From Gallionella sp. (GTDB taxonomy: Bacteria > Pseudomonadota > Gammaproteobacteria > Burkholderiales > Gallionellaceae), in contig JAJDNO010000003.1 of the NCBI GenBank assembly GCA_022340615.1, forward strand, positions 1 through 50,821: DNA of 50,821 nucleotides. The letters run 5' to 3'. Made by a program: the position numbers and the translations under genes. Under the pieces are notes generated by a model that saw only the letters and a program-made list of their open reading frames with translations, ran no database searches and was not told the origin of the DNA. Every line of letters begins with the position of its first letter. Position 1 is the stretch's first letter. Shown here piece after piece: positions 31,334 to 38,891 of this stretch.

Positions 31334-32392
31334 GTGTCGGAAGCCCAGGTAATGCCAGAAATCAAGTTAACCCAATTGTCGCACGGTGGCGGCTGCGGCT
31401 GCAAAATTGCACCGTCCCTGTTGCAGGAAATCCTGGGTGTCGCAAAACAGAAACTCCCGTTTGCTAACCTGATGGTTGGCACGGAAACCAGCGACGATGC
31501 GGCGGTATACCGCCTGAACGACCAGCAGGCGATCATTGCCACGACCGACTTCTTCATGCCCATCGTCGACGACCCGTTCGATTTCGGCCGTATCGCTGCG
31601 ACCAATGCGCTGTCCGACGTTTACGCGATGGGCGGCACGCCGATCATGGCGCTGGCCATCGTCGGCATGCCGATCAGCAGACTGCCGGTCGAGACGATAC
31701 GTTCCATCCTGCAGGGCGGCGAAGCGGTGTGCGAAGCGGCCGGTATCCCGCTGGCGGGCGGCCATTCTATCGATTCGGTCGAGCCAATCTACGGACTGGT
31801 CGCGATCGGCATCGTGCATCCCGAGCGTCTGAAAAAGAACAGCGGCGCGCAGGCGGGGGACAAATTGATACTCGGCAAGGGGCTCGGCGTCGGTGTGCTG
31901 GCAACGGCGTTCAAGAAAGGGATGCTGACCGCCGAGGCCTATGCGCAGATGATCGCGACAACCACCCAGCTCAATGCGGTGGGTTCAGAGTTGTCCGGAC
32001 TGCAAGCGGTGCACGCGCTGACCGACGTGACCGGGTTCGGCCTGCTTGGCCATCTGCTGGAATTGTGCCGCGGTTCTGGACTGGCTGCTAATCTGGAGTT
32101 TGGCCGGGTGCCGGTCCTGTCCGGAGCGCTGCCGCTGGCACAGCAGGGAATCGGCCCGGGCGCGATCGAGCGCAATCTGGCCAGCTACGGGCATGAAGTA
32201 GATTTCTCCCCGCAACTGGAAAACTGGCAGCGCCGTGTGCTGGCCGATGCGCAGACCAGCGGCGGCTTGCTGGTTGCGGTTGCTCCAGAGGGCGCGGAAG
32301 AGGTGCTGTCAGCGTTCAGGCATGCGGGATTCATGCAGGCTGAAATAATAGGCACGATGCAGCGTGGCGCAACGCGTGTTACGGTAAGCTGA
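31334..32392 (+). CDS. selD: Selenide, water dikinase SelD
   Basis: SelD makes selenophosphate from selenide and ATP. The start is GTG at 31334, preceded by AAAGGA at 31320-31325; this gives 352 residues. The glycine-rich loop HGGGCGCK carries the catalytic Cys21 and Lys24; it is the cysteine form, with no selenocysteine codon. TDFFMPIVDDPFDFGRIAATNALSDVYAMGG and VTDVTGFGLLGH are diagnostic. selA/selB are not in the window, so only tRNA selenation is supported here. Confidence 0.97.
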   Translation: MSEAQVMPEIKLTQLSHGGGCGCKIAPSLLQEILGVAKQKLPFANLMVGTETSDDAAVYRLNDQQAIIATTDFFMPIVDDPFDFGRIAATNALSDVYAMGGTPIMALAIVGMPISRLPVETIRSILQGGEAVCEAAGIPLAGGHSIDSVEPIYGLVAIGIVHPERLKKNSGAQAGDKLILGKGLGVGVLATAFKKGMLTAEAYAQMIATTTQLNAVGSELSGLQAVHALTDVTGFGLLGHLLELCRGSGLAANLEFGRVPVLSGALPLAQQGIGPGAIERNLASYGHEVDFSPQLENWQRRVLADAQTSGGLLVAVAPEGAEEVLSAFRHAGFMQAEIIGTMQRGATRVTVS

Positions 32393-32521
32393 ATGCATGG
32401 ATATGCCGCCGAAAAATTGCATCCGTTCCGACTTTTCCATGATCAGCTCTATCACTGCTTGTCATATAAGGGCAATTCGGTCTGCATAGTGCGGACAGCA
32501 ATTTCCTCAGGGAGGTAGCGA

Positions 32522-33361
32522 ATGGGAATTTTCTCGCAATGGCGCGACGCACTTGCCGGCGTGCTCAACCAGACAATGGATCGGCTTGCGCATTACCTGC
32601 CGAATGTGCTCGGTGCATTCCTGCTGTTGCTTGCCGGCTGGATTGTTGCGCAGGTTCTGCGTGTGATCGCTGTTCGCATAACTCACCTGGGCGAGCGGGC
32701 GCTGTCACGTTTTTCCGTTGGGCGCAGAGCAGCTGCGGCTCACCTGCCGGGCGCCTCGGCGAAAATCTTCGGCAGCGTGGTTTTCTGGGTAGTGGTGCTG
32801 TTCTTCCTGACTGCGGCGACGCAGGTACTGGGTCTTGATACCTTTACCACATGGCTTTCCCGCGTAGTCGACTTTCTGCCCACGGTTTTCGTCGGCGCGC
32901 TCATCGTCATCGCCGGATTCCTGGTCAGCAAACTTGCGCGAGAGGTTGCCGAGGCCGCCGCCGGCAAGGCTGCAGTTCGTCAGCGTGCGATGATCGGTCG
33001 CGTGGTGCAGGCGGGAATCCTTGTTACCGCGATCCTGGTCGGCGCGGAGCAGGTCGGCATCAAGGTGACCTTCCTCGTGATCCTTGCCGCGGCAGTGGGA
33101 TTCTCGCTGGTCGGGGCAGTCGCACTCGCGCTCAGCCTGGGTGCCCGGGAGTATGTCGCCAATCTGATCGGCGCGCACTATCTTCGCCAGCGCTACAGTA
33201 TCGGCCAATACGTGCGCGCTGCCGGGAGCGAAGGAAGGATACTGGAGCTGACCGAGACTGCGGTCGTGCTTGAAACGGAGGAGGGCCGCGCGAGCATACC
33301 CGCAAAGGTGTTCAACGAACAGACTATCGTGATGCTGGTGGGCGGAAAACGCGATGACTAG
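32522..33361 (+). CDS. MscS-like small mechanosensitive channel
   Basis: The 279-residue inner-membrane protein has about five membrane segments (roughly 25-50, 80-105, 120-142, 160-180, 185-210). The N-terminal part matches conserved TM-helix repeats found in MscS-related proteins. The last segment AAAVGFSLVGAVALALSLGA resembles the pore-lining helix of MscS. A short beta-domain follows (GRILELTETAVVLET..RASIPAKVFNEQTIV). AGGGAGG lies before the ATG. The stop overlaps the next gene by 8 bases, and that gene overlaps mgtE. Confidence 0.82.
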   Translation: MGIFSQWRDALAGVLNQTMDRLAHYLPNVLGAFLLLLAGWIVAQVLRVIAVRITHLGERALSRFSVGRRAAAAHLPGASAKIFGSVVFWVVVLFFLTAATQVLGLDTFTTWLSRVVDFLPTVFVGALIVIAGFLVSKLAREVAEAAAGKAAVRQRAMIGRVVQAGILVTAILVGAEQVGIKVTFLVILAAAVGFSLVGAVALALSLGAREYVANLIGAHYLRQRYSIGQYVRAAGSEGRILELTETAVVLETEEGRASIPAKVFNEQTIVMLVGGKRDD

Positions 33362-34196
33362 CAGCGAAGAACTCAGCTATGCTTTTCTGGAAACGCATCC
33401 GGCGGATGCCGCGCGCGTACTGGAACGGCTTGCCGCCACCGAAGCGGCTGCAATGCTGCATGCTGCGCCTTTGCGGATCGCTTCGCCAGTGCTGCGCCAG
33501 ATGCTGCCGATTTCCGGAGCACGCTGCCTCGAGCAACTGGATGACGATCAAGTTACCGGCTTGCTGCGCGGTGCCGGCGCCCAGGCCGGGGTTGCGCTGT
33601 TGCGCTACTTCGGCGCAGAACGCAGGTCCAGGCTGCTGGCGCAGTTGCCAACCGCGCTTACCCTCGCCTATGAATTGTTGCTCGGATATCCCGAGGACAG
33701 CGTCGGCGCATGGATGGATCCGCGCGCGCTGGCGCTGCCCACCGACATGACGATCGGCGAGGCGCTCGAACGTGTGCGCCGCGCCGACGAGGCGCTGATC
33801 GCCGATCCCTTTGTCATAGACCAGCATCAGCGTCTGCTCGGCTATGTCGAACTCGCCGACCTGCTGCGCGCAAATTCCTCCGCTTTGCTGGGCCGTCTGG
33901 TACGGCCATGTCCGCATCGGCTGCCCGTGCAGACGCTTCTTGCCGGACTTCGCGAACATCAAGGCTGGCGCGAAGGATCCACACTGCCGGTTGTCGAGCG
34001 CGGCGAGCGGCTGGTCGGCGCGCTGACCCATGCCGCGCTGCAGCGGGCACTTTCTATAGAGCTAAGCAAGCCGTCCGGTGTCCTTGCCGAAGACACCTCT
34101 GCCGGTATCGCCGGTGCATACTGGTTCGGCGTTTCGGCGCTGATCCAGGCAATGGTCAGCATGCTCCCGGTGGAAAGGCGCAAGGAGGATACATGA
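33354..34196 (+). CDS. MgtE N-terminal/CBS-domain protein lacking the transport domain
   Basis: The 280-residue protein contains an MgtE intracellular N-domain (about 8-115, helical, with LETHPADAARVLERL and SVGAWMDPRALALP) and two CBS-like modules (about 120-175 and 180-245). It lacks the five-helix MgtE pore, retaining only a weakly hydrophobic stretch near the end (GAYWFGVSALIQAMVSML). It overlaps the channel gene upstream by 8 bases and mgtE downstream by 4, so all three are coupled. It may be a regulatory partner of MgtE or the channel; that is inference. Confidence 0.78.
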   Translation: MTSSEELSYAFLETHPADAARVLERLAATEAAAMLHAAPLRIASPVLRQMLPISGARCLEQLDDDQVTGLLRGAGAQAGVALLRYFGAERRSRLLAQLPTALTLAYELLLGYPEDSVGAWMDPRALALPTDMTIGEALERVRRADEALIADPFVIDQHQRLLGYVELADLLRANSSALLGRLVRPCPHRLPVQTLLAGLREHQGWREGSTLPVVERGERLVGALTHAALQRALSIELSKPSGVLAEDTSAGIAGAYWFGVSALIQAMVSMLPVERRKEDT

Positions 34197-35500
34197 TCGC
34201 GGAAACTGAAACGGCAGTCGCCGCCCTCAATCTGCGCTTTTTGCTCGACTATCCGCGCGAGGCGGCGCGCCGCATCGAGGGGATGCCGGCAGACGAAGTG
34301 AGTGCAATGCTGGCAGTCCAGCCTATACATGCAGTGGTTCCGGTATGGCAAAACCTCACCGCAGATGTGGAACAGGCGATTTTCACCAGGTTGCCCGAAC
34401 AGCGTGCGGCAGATCTTCTTGCCGAATTGGAGCCGGCGAATAGCGCGGCGTTGCTCAACCGGCTCGATGACGACGAGCGCAAGCGATACAGCAATCTGCT
34501 CAGTCCGCAGGCGGGTGCCGAAATACGCGCGTTGATGGTGTATGAGCCGGACTCTGCAGGTGAGCTGATGGATCCGCGGGTGCCGTCGTTCCGCGGTGAG
34601 CTGACTGCCCAGGAAGCGCTTGCGCGCTTGCGCCTGACGAAGTGGCGCGGATTGCGCGAACTCTACCTGCTGGATGAAGACGGGCGGCTCGCCGGGCGTG
34701 TCGATATCCAGGACCTGGCACTCGCCGACCCGGAACAGACCCTGGCGCGAATCTCGCGCAAGATCGTCGATGCGGTTCAGGATACGGCTCCGCGGGAAGA
34801 AGTGGTGGAAAAGATGCAGCAGGACGCGGTGGCCGATCTGCCGGTGATCGATTTCGACGGGCACCTGGTCGGCGTCATTCGCCAGGCCAAGCTGGCTTCA
34901 GCGGTGCAGCAGGAAACCACACTGGATATCCAGACCATGGTCGGCGCAAGCCGCGACGAACGCGCGCTCTCATCCTCGCTGTTTTCGGTTACCAAGCGCC
35001 TGCCCTGGCTGCAGATCAATCTGCTCACCGCCTTCCTTGCCGCATCTGTGGTCGGGCTGTTCGAAAATACGATTGCCAAGTACACCGCGCTTGCGGTGTT
35101 GATGCCGGTGGTCGCCGGGCAATCGGGCAATGCCGGGGCGCAGGCACTGGCAGTGACGATGCGCGGGCTGGTGCTGCGCGAGATCAGCCTGCGTCATTGG
35201 CCCAAGGTGCTGTACAAGGAGCTCAAGGTCGGGCTGCTGAACGGCCTGGCTGTTGCCGCGACGACCGCGCTTGGCGTGTATGTGTGGAGCAGATCCCTGG
35301 GGCTGGTGGTGGTGATTTCGCTTTCGATGGTGATTTCAATGGTCGTTGCCGGATTTGCCGGTGCGATGGTTCCGATCACGCTGCAGCGCATCGGATTCGA
35401 TATAGCCCAGTCCTCATCGATCATCCTCACCACTTTTACCGATGTCGTCGGATTCTCTTCATTCCTCGGCATTGCGACGCTCTTGTCGTTCATGCTCTGA
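34193..35500 (+). CDS. mgtE: Magnesium transporter MgtE
   Basis: MgtE is a Mg2+-gated Mg2+ channel/transporter of the inner membrane. The ATG at 34193 (preceded by AAGGAGG, and overlapping the previous stop) gives 435 residues, slightly short of the usual 450. Domains: MgtE N-domain about 10-115, CBS pair about 118-240 (AGELMDPRVPSF), then five membrane helices. The pore signature is PVVAGQSGNAGAQALAVTMRGL. The conserved pore Asp is in ILTTFTDVVGF of the last helix. The upstream gene is a pore-less MgtE homologue. Confidence 0.93.
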   Translation: MIAETETAVAALNLRFLLDYPREAARRIEGMPADEVSAMLAVQPIHAVVPVWQNLTADVEQAIFTRLPEQRAADLLAELEPANSAALLNRLDDDERKRYSNLLSPQAGAEIRALMVYEPDSAGELMDPRVPSFRGELTAQEALARLRLTKWRGLRELYLLDEDGRLAGRVDIQDLALADPEQTLARISRKIVDAVQDTAPREEVVEKMQQDAVADLPVIDFDGHLVGVIRQAKLASAVQQETTLDIQTMVGASRDERALSSSLFSVTKRLPWLQINLLTAFLAASVVGLFENTIAKYTALAVLMPVVAGQSGNAGAQALAVTMRGLVLREISLRHWPKVLYKELKVGLLNGLAVAATTALGVYVWSRSLGLVVVISLSMVISMVVAGFAGAMVPITLQRIGFDIAQSSSIILTTFTDVVGFSSFLGIATLLSFML

Positions 35501-35577
35501 TTTGCCCGGTGCGGGCTGCCCAATACTGATATCGGGAATGCCGGTTTCCTTGTGCACGGGCCGCTTTTCCCGGCATC

Positions 35578-36855
35578 TCATCGCACGACCGCCAGTTCGT
35601 CCCACTCCGTGGTGTAGCGTTGCGACATATTGCCGCGCCGCATCGCCCAGTTTTTTCTGACACCTTCGCCGAGCAACTGCATCGTTCCGCTGCCCATGCG
35701 GCGGTTGATGCGGTCCAGCGTTTCCATCAGCGCGGCGGATTTCTGCTGTGCTGCAACATCATCGAACAAGGTGCGCGGTCGCGATGTTGCGGGGATGATC
35801 CCGGTCAGCATCACGCCGGCCTTCTGGTACGGATAGCCGCTGCGGTAGATCTTGTGCAGGCCGTCCAGCGCAGCACGGCAAAGCAGGCGCGAGTCGTCGG
35901 TCGGCTCGGGCAACGAGACCAGCGTGCTTTGCTGGTATTGCTGGATGTCATCCTTGTGCGGATTGGTGCGGATATATACCTGTATGCCGTTTGCAATGGA
36001 AAGCTGGCTGCGCAGCTTTTCCGCAGCGCGGCTGGCGTAGGCGATGACCGCCTGTTCCAGGTCTGCGAGCAGGGAAACCGGCACTCCGAACGAGCGCGAA
36101 CAGATGATCTGCTGGCGGGGCGGCGTGACCTCGCCCAGTCCGATGCAGGTCTCGCCGTTCAGCTCCGCCACGATGCGTTCCATTACCACGCCGAACTCGG
36201 CGCGTACGCGCCTGGCAGGGCTGTATTTCAGTTCCAGCACTGTGCTTATGCCCATCTTCTGCAAGCGTTCGGCGCTGCGCCTGCCCACTCCCCAGACTTC
36301 GCCAGCCTCGATTCTTGCAAGCAGGTTGTCCAGCATGCGTGCCGTCATCGCATTGAAATCGCACACGCCGTGATACTGCTTATGCTTTTTGGCGACATGG
36401 TTGGCGAGTTTGGCCAGGGTCTTGCTCGGTGCGATGCCGATGCAAACCGGTATGCCGACGCATTGCCTGATCGTGGCGCGTATCGTTTGCGCATAGCTGG
36501 TCAGGTCGGATGTTCCTTCCATTCCGGTCAGGTCGAGAAAGCATTCATCGATGGAATAGATTTCCTGGTTCGGGCTGAACTGCGACAACAGCCGCATCAC
36601 TCGGCCGGAGATGTCGGCGTACAGCGCGTAATTGGAAGACAGCGCGATGATGCCGTGGCGTTTGGCCAGTTGTTTCAGCTGGAACCACGGCACCGCCATT
36701 TTGATGCCGAGGTCCCTGACTTCCGGGGATCGCGACACCACGCAGCCGTCGTTGTTGGAGAGTACCACCACCGGCTTTCCTTCGAGCCCGGGCTGGAACA
36801 GCCGTTCGCAGGAGACGTAAAAATTATTACAGTCTATTAATGCAATAGCCCGCAT
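35578..36855 (-). CDS. umuC: DNA polymerase V catalytic subunit UmuC
   Basis: UmuC is the Y-family translesion polymerase subunit. The 425-residue protein starts MRAIALIDCNNFYVSCERLF and has the second metal motif SIDECFLDLT near residue 100, with the Y-family YALYADIS block between. The helix-hairpin-helix region GEVWGVGRRSAERLQKMG and little-finger domain follow; length matches E. coli UmuC (422). It is last in the order lexA-like, umuD, umuC, separated from umuD by 140 bases containing a palindromic repeat. No clear Shine-Dalgarno precedes the start. Confidence 0.96.
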   Translation of the reverse strand: MRAIALIDCNNFYVSCERLFQPGLEGKPVVVLSNNDGCVVSRSPEVRDLGIKMAVPWFQLKQLAKRHGIIALSSNYALYADISGRVMRLLSQFSPNQEIYSIDECFLDLTGMEGTSDLTSYAQTIRATIRQCVGIPVCIGIAPSKTLAKLANHVAKKHKQYHGVCDFNAMTARMLDNLLARIEAGEVWGVGRRSAERLQKMGISTVLELKYSPARRVRAEFGVVMERIVAELNGETCIGLGEVTPPRQQIICSRSFGVPVSLLADLEQAVIAYASRAAEKLRSQLSIANGIQVYIRTNPHKDDIQQYQQSTLVSLPEPTDDSRLLCRAALDGLHKIYRSGYPYQKAGVMLTGIIPATSRPRTLFDDVAAQQKSAALMETLDRINRRMGSGTMQLLGEGVRKNWAMRRGNMSQRYTTEWDELAVVR

Positions 36856-36896
36856 AGTTCAAAGGAGCTTCAAAAAATTCAGAGTTCGCCCAAATT

Positions 36897-36982
36897 CAAG
36901 GCGCGGAAAAAATTTTGCAGCGCCGCATATGGCGTATATGTAAGCAAAAAAATTTTTTACGCAACACAGCAGTTGGGATGAA
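36897..36982 (+). repeat. Palindrome-centred intergenic repeat, copy A
   Basis: The element begins CAAGGCG (36897), has an A-rich arm, a 28-bp core at 36920-36947 holding GCATAT-GGCGT-ATATGT, then an A/T run and CAACACAG at 36962-36969. It matches copy B in the pilU leader in 26 of 28 core positions with the same 23-base offset. It fills most of the umuD-umuC gap. Confidence 0.8.
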
Positions 36983-36995
36983 ATATGAATTTTTC

Positions 36996-37478
36996 TCAGA
37001 CTTTGTGGATGTTCCAGCTTACCACGCCCCAGACCGAGAAATCCTGTTCCGGTTTGATCAGCATGTCGGGGTAGTCCGGGTGTGCCGCGCGCAATAGCTG
37101 CCCGTCAGGCGTATGCAGCAGCTGTTTCACGGTGAACTCGCCATCCAGCGCCGCGATCACCACGCAGCCGTGCGTAATGGGCACGGCGCGATCCACCACC
37201 AGCAGATCGCCGTCGAAAATGCCGAGCCCGCGCATCGAGTCGCCCGACACGCGCATGAAGAAGGTACTCTCGCGATGCTGGATCAGGTGCGCGTCGAGAC
37301 TGAGGCGCTGTTCCACATAGTCGTCGGCAGGCGAGGGGAAGCCGGCGGGTACCGCACTGCGCAGCAGCGCGCGCTGCCGATAAAAAAATTCCTTGTTGGG
37401 ATGGGTCAGCGACAGTAGGCCGCGCGTGGTGCGCTGTGCCGGCCGGTCGGCAAAACCGGAATCGATGGCGGGCAGCAT
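36996..37478 (-). CDS. umuD: UmuD-like self-cleaving polymerase V subunit
   Basis: UmuD is the S24-family partner of UmuC, activated by RecA-stimulated self-cleavage. The 160-residue protein has the cleavage site in VPAGFPSPADDYVEQRLSL (Ala45-Gly46), nucleophile Ser81 in VSGDSMRG and the general-base Lys118 in EFTVKQL. The N-terminal arm before the cleavage site is about 20 residues longer than in E. coli UmuD (139 residues total). It lies 3 bases after the lexA-like stop, so it shares that promoter. Confidence 0.94.
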   Translation of the reverse strand: MLPAIDSGFADRPAQRTTRGLLSLTHPNKEFFYRQRALLRSAVPAGFPSPADDYVEQRLSLDAHLIQHRESTFFMRVSGDSMRGLGIFDGDLLVVDRAVPITHGCVVIAALDGEFTVKQLLHTPDGQLLRAAHPDYPDMLIKPEQDFSVWGVVSWNIHKV

Positions 37479-37481
37479 GGC

Positions 37482-38105
37482 CTATTTCCGGTATTTGCGT
37501 ATCAGGCCGGTCAGCACACCGAATATCTCCAGCGTGCCTTGCGGACGAATGACCGGATAGGCCGGGTTGGCCGGTCGCAGGATGTATTTTCCGCGTTCCT
37601 TGTCCAGCGTCTTCAGCGTGAACTCGTTGTCCACGATGGCCACCACGATGTCACCCGGATTGGCAAGGTTGCGCTTTACCACCACCGCGATATCGCCGTC
37701 ATGGATACCCGCATCGATCATCGAGTCCCCCCTGACCGGGATCAGCGTCGTGCTGGACGGCTTGTCGATCAGCATCTCGTCGATCACGTAGTGTTCGCCC
37801 TGGGTCTCTGTCACGGAAAGCGGCATCCCCGCCTGAACCGAGGATTCGGCCAGCGGGCGGGCGAAGAACGAGCGGGAGGGAATCCAGGCGCCGTCCGGGG
37901 TGCGCTCGATGAAGCCGGCCGCGCTCAGGCGGGTCAGTACGGCCTTGACCCAGGATTTGGATGCGATGCCGAACACCTCGCACAGCTTGGCGTAGGAGGG
38001 GATGCTTTTCCAGTCGGCGTAATAGTCCTGGAGCCTGGCTAGGTACTCGGCGTCTTTCGGGTTTGAGCCGGTCGGGTTGGAATCGGGTGAATTGAAGTCA
38101 GTCAT
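37482..38105 (-). CDS. LexA-family repressor of the umuDC cassette
   Basis: The 207-residue protein combines an N-terminal helix-turn-helix part (about 16-75: DWKSIPSYAKLCEVFGIASKSWVKAVLTRL) with a C-terminal S24 peptidase domain. The cleavage site is QAGMPL (Ala92-Gly93), the nucleophile Ser128 is in VRGDSMID and the Lys165 in EFTLKTLD. RecA-triggered self-cleavage is expected from the family. The N-terminal residues 1-15 are Ser/Pro/Asn rich and unusual. A promoter with an embedded palindrome lies directly upstream, indicating autoregulation. It is probably not the cell's main LexA, since it heads a umuDC cassette. Confidence 0.88.
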   Translation of the reverse strand: MTDFNSPDSNPTGSNPKDAEYLARLQDYYADWKSIPSYAKLCEVFGIASKSWVKAVLTRLSAAGFIERTPDGAWIPSRSFFARPLAESSVQAGMPLSVTETQGEHYVIDEMLIDKPSSTTLIPVRGDSMIDAGIHDGDIAVVVKRNLANPGDIVVAIVDNEFTLKTLDKERGKYILRPANPAYPVIRPQGTLEIFGVLTGLIRKYRK

Positions 38106-38120
38106 GGCAGTGGTTGATAC

Positions 38121-38166
38121 AGAACGAACGTGCTGCCACTGTAAAGAACGATCGTTCTCTTGTCAA
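38121..38166 (-). promoter_or_regulatory. lexA-like/umuDC promoter with two operator palindromes
   Basis: On the minus strand a perfect -35 TTGACA (38166-38161) and a -10 TACAGT (38143-38138) are 17 bases apart. The perfect 14-bp palindrome AGAACGATCGTTCT (38145-38158) fits inside that spacer. A second site at 38121-38134 (AGAACGAACGTGCT on the plus strand) matches it in 12 of 14 positions, 24 bases away. A repressor bound here would block polymerase. The GAAC-N4-GTTC form resembles the Gram-positive LexA box rather than CTGT-N8-ACAG. Confidence 0.85.
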
Positions 38167-38179
38167 GTGTGAAAAACTG

Positions 38180-38270
38180 CTGCGCTTGGCATAACTGTGT
38201 TGTTCAGGAACTCAAAATGCTCATTTACTGACAAGTAAACTCCGCTTTTTCGTCCCTTCACGCCTTGTTC
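38180..38270 (-). repeat. Palindrome-centred intergenic repeat, copy C (variant centre)
   Basis: On the minus strand it begins CAAGGCG (38267-38261), has an A-rich arm, a central inverted repeat GTTTACT-TGTC-AGTAAAT, and CAACACAG starting at 38202. The CAAGGCG-to-CAACACAG distance is 65 bases, the same as in copy A, although the centre is different. It lies between the mazG-like gene and the lexA-like promoter. Confidence 0.65.
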
Positions 38271-38306
38271 TGCCGTTGCTCGCGACGTTTTTCAGCACGT
38301 TGTTGA

Positions 38307-38663
38307 TCAATACTCCGAATATTTCTTCGCGCTCCCGCGCACCTTTTCCGCCGGATATTTCAGCGCATTCTTCTCCAGTTTGTGCAGTGCGGCTTCCAGC
38401 AGGTCCACGTCCAGTTTGTCCGAAAGGCGGATCAGATACAGCAGGATGTCGGCCAGTTCCTCGCTGACGGCATCCCTGCTTTTTGCGGCAAGGCCCAGCG
38501 ACTGCGCCTCGGTCAGCCACTGGAAATGCTCCATCAGTTCGGCGACTTCCACCATCAGCGCCATGCTCAGGTTCTTCGGCGAATGGAACTGGTCCCAGTC
38601 GCGCGCGGCGGCGAACGCGCGCAGCTTGTCGCGCAATAACAGCAGATCGGATTGGCTGGTCAT
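38307..38663 (-). CDS. MazG-like nucleotide pyrophosphohydrolase
   Basis: The 118-residue protein hydrolyses nucleoside triphosphates to monophosphates by family. The ATG at 38663 is preferred over 38717 because GGAG lies 8 bases upstream and the usual short N-terminus follows. Metal-binding acidic residues are in LMVEVAELMEHFQWL (EXXE) and SEELADILLYLIRLSDKL (EXXD). The fold is all-helical and cytoplasmic, like dCTP pyrophosphatase-type enzymes. It lies upstream of the lexA-like cassette on the same strand but is separated by about 200 bases containing that cassette's promoter region. Confidence 0.88.
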   Translation of the reverse strand: MTSQSDLLLLRDKLRAFAAARDWDQFHSPKNLSMALMVEVAELMEHFQWLTEAQSLGLAAKSRDAVSEELADILLYLIRLSDKLDVDLLEAALHKLEKNALKYPAEKVRGSAKKYSEY

Positions 38664-38891
38664 GGTGTCGCTCCGGTGAGTGGAAAAGGGCGGGCTGCCA
38701 TTGTAATACGAGGGCAAGGGTGATCGTGCGCCGCATTTGCAAACCGGTATTTTCCGGCGGATATCGTGGCCGTTTCTTTATCCAGTTTGATCGTGTTGTT
38801 GCCGGTTAATGCCTTGATACCGGCTCTGATGCGGCTGATCGGGAAGGAGGCGGGCGGTATCTGGCGAGGTGCCGAAACCCGAAACCCGAAA

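Noticed and set aside
36915-37097. Plus-strand 60-codon ORF in the umuD-umuC gap
   Set aside because: It lies in the palindromic repeat and runs antisense into umuD, without a ribosome binding site.
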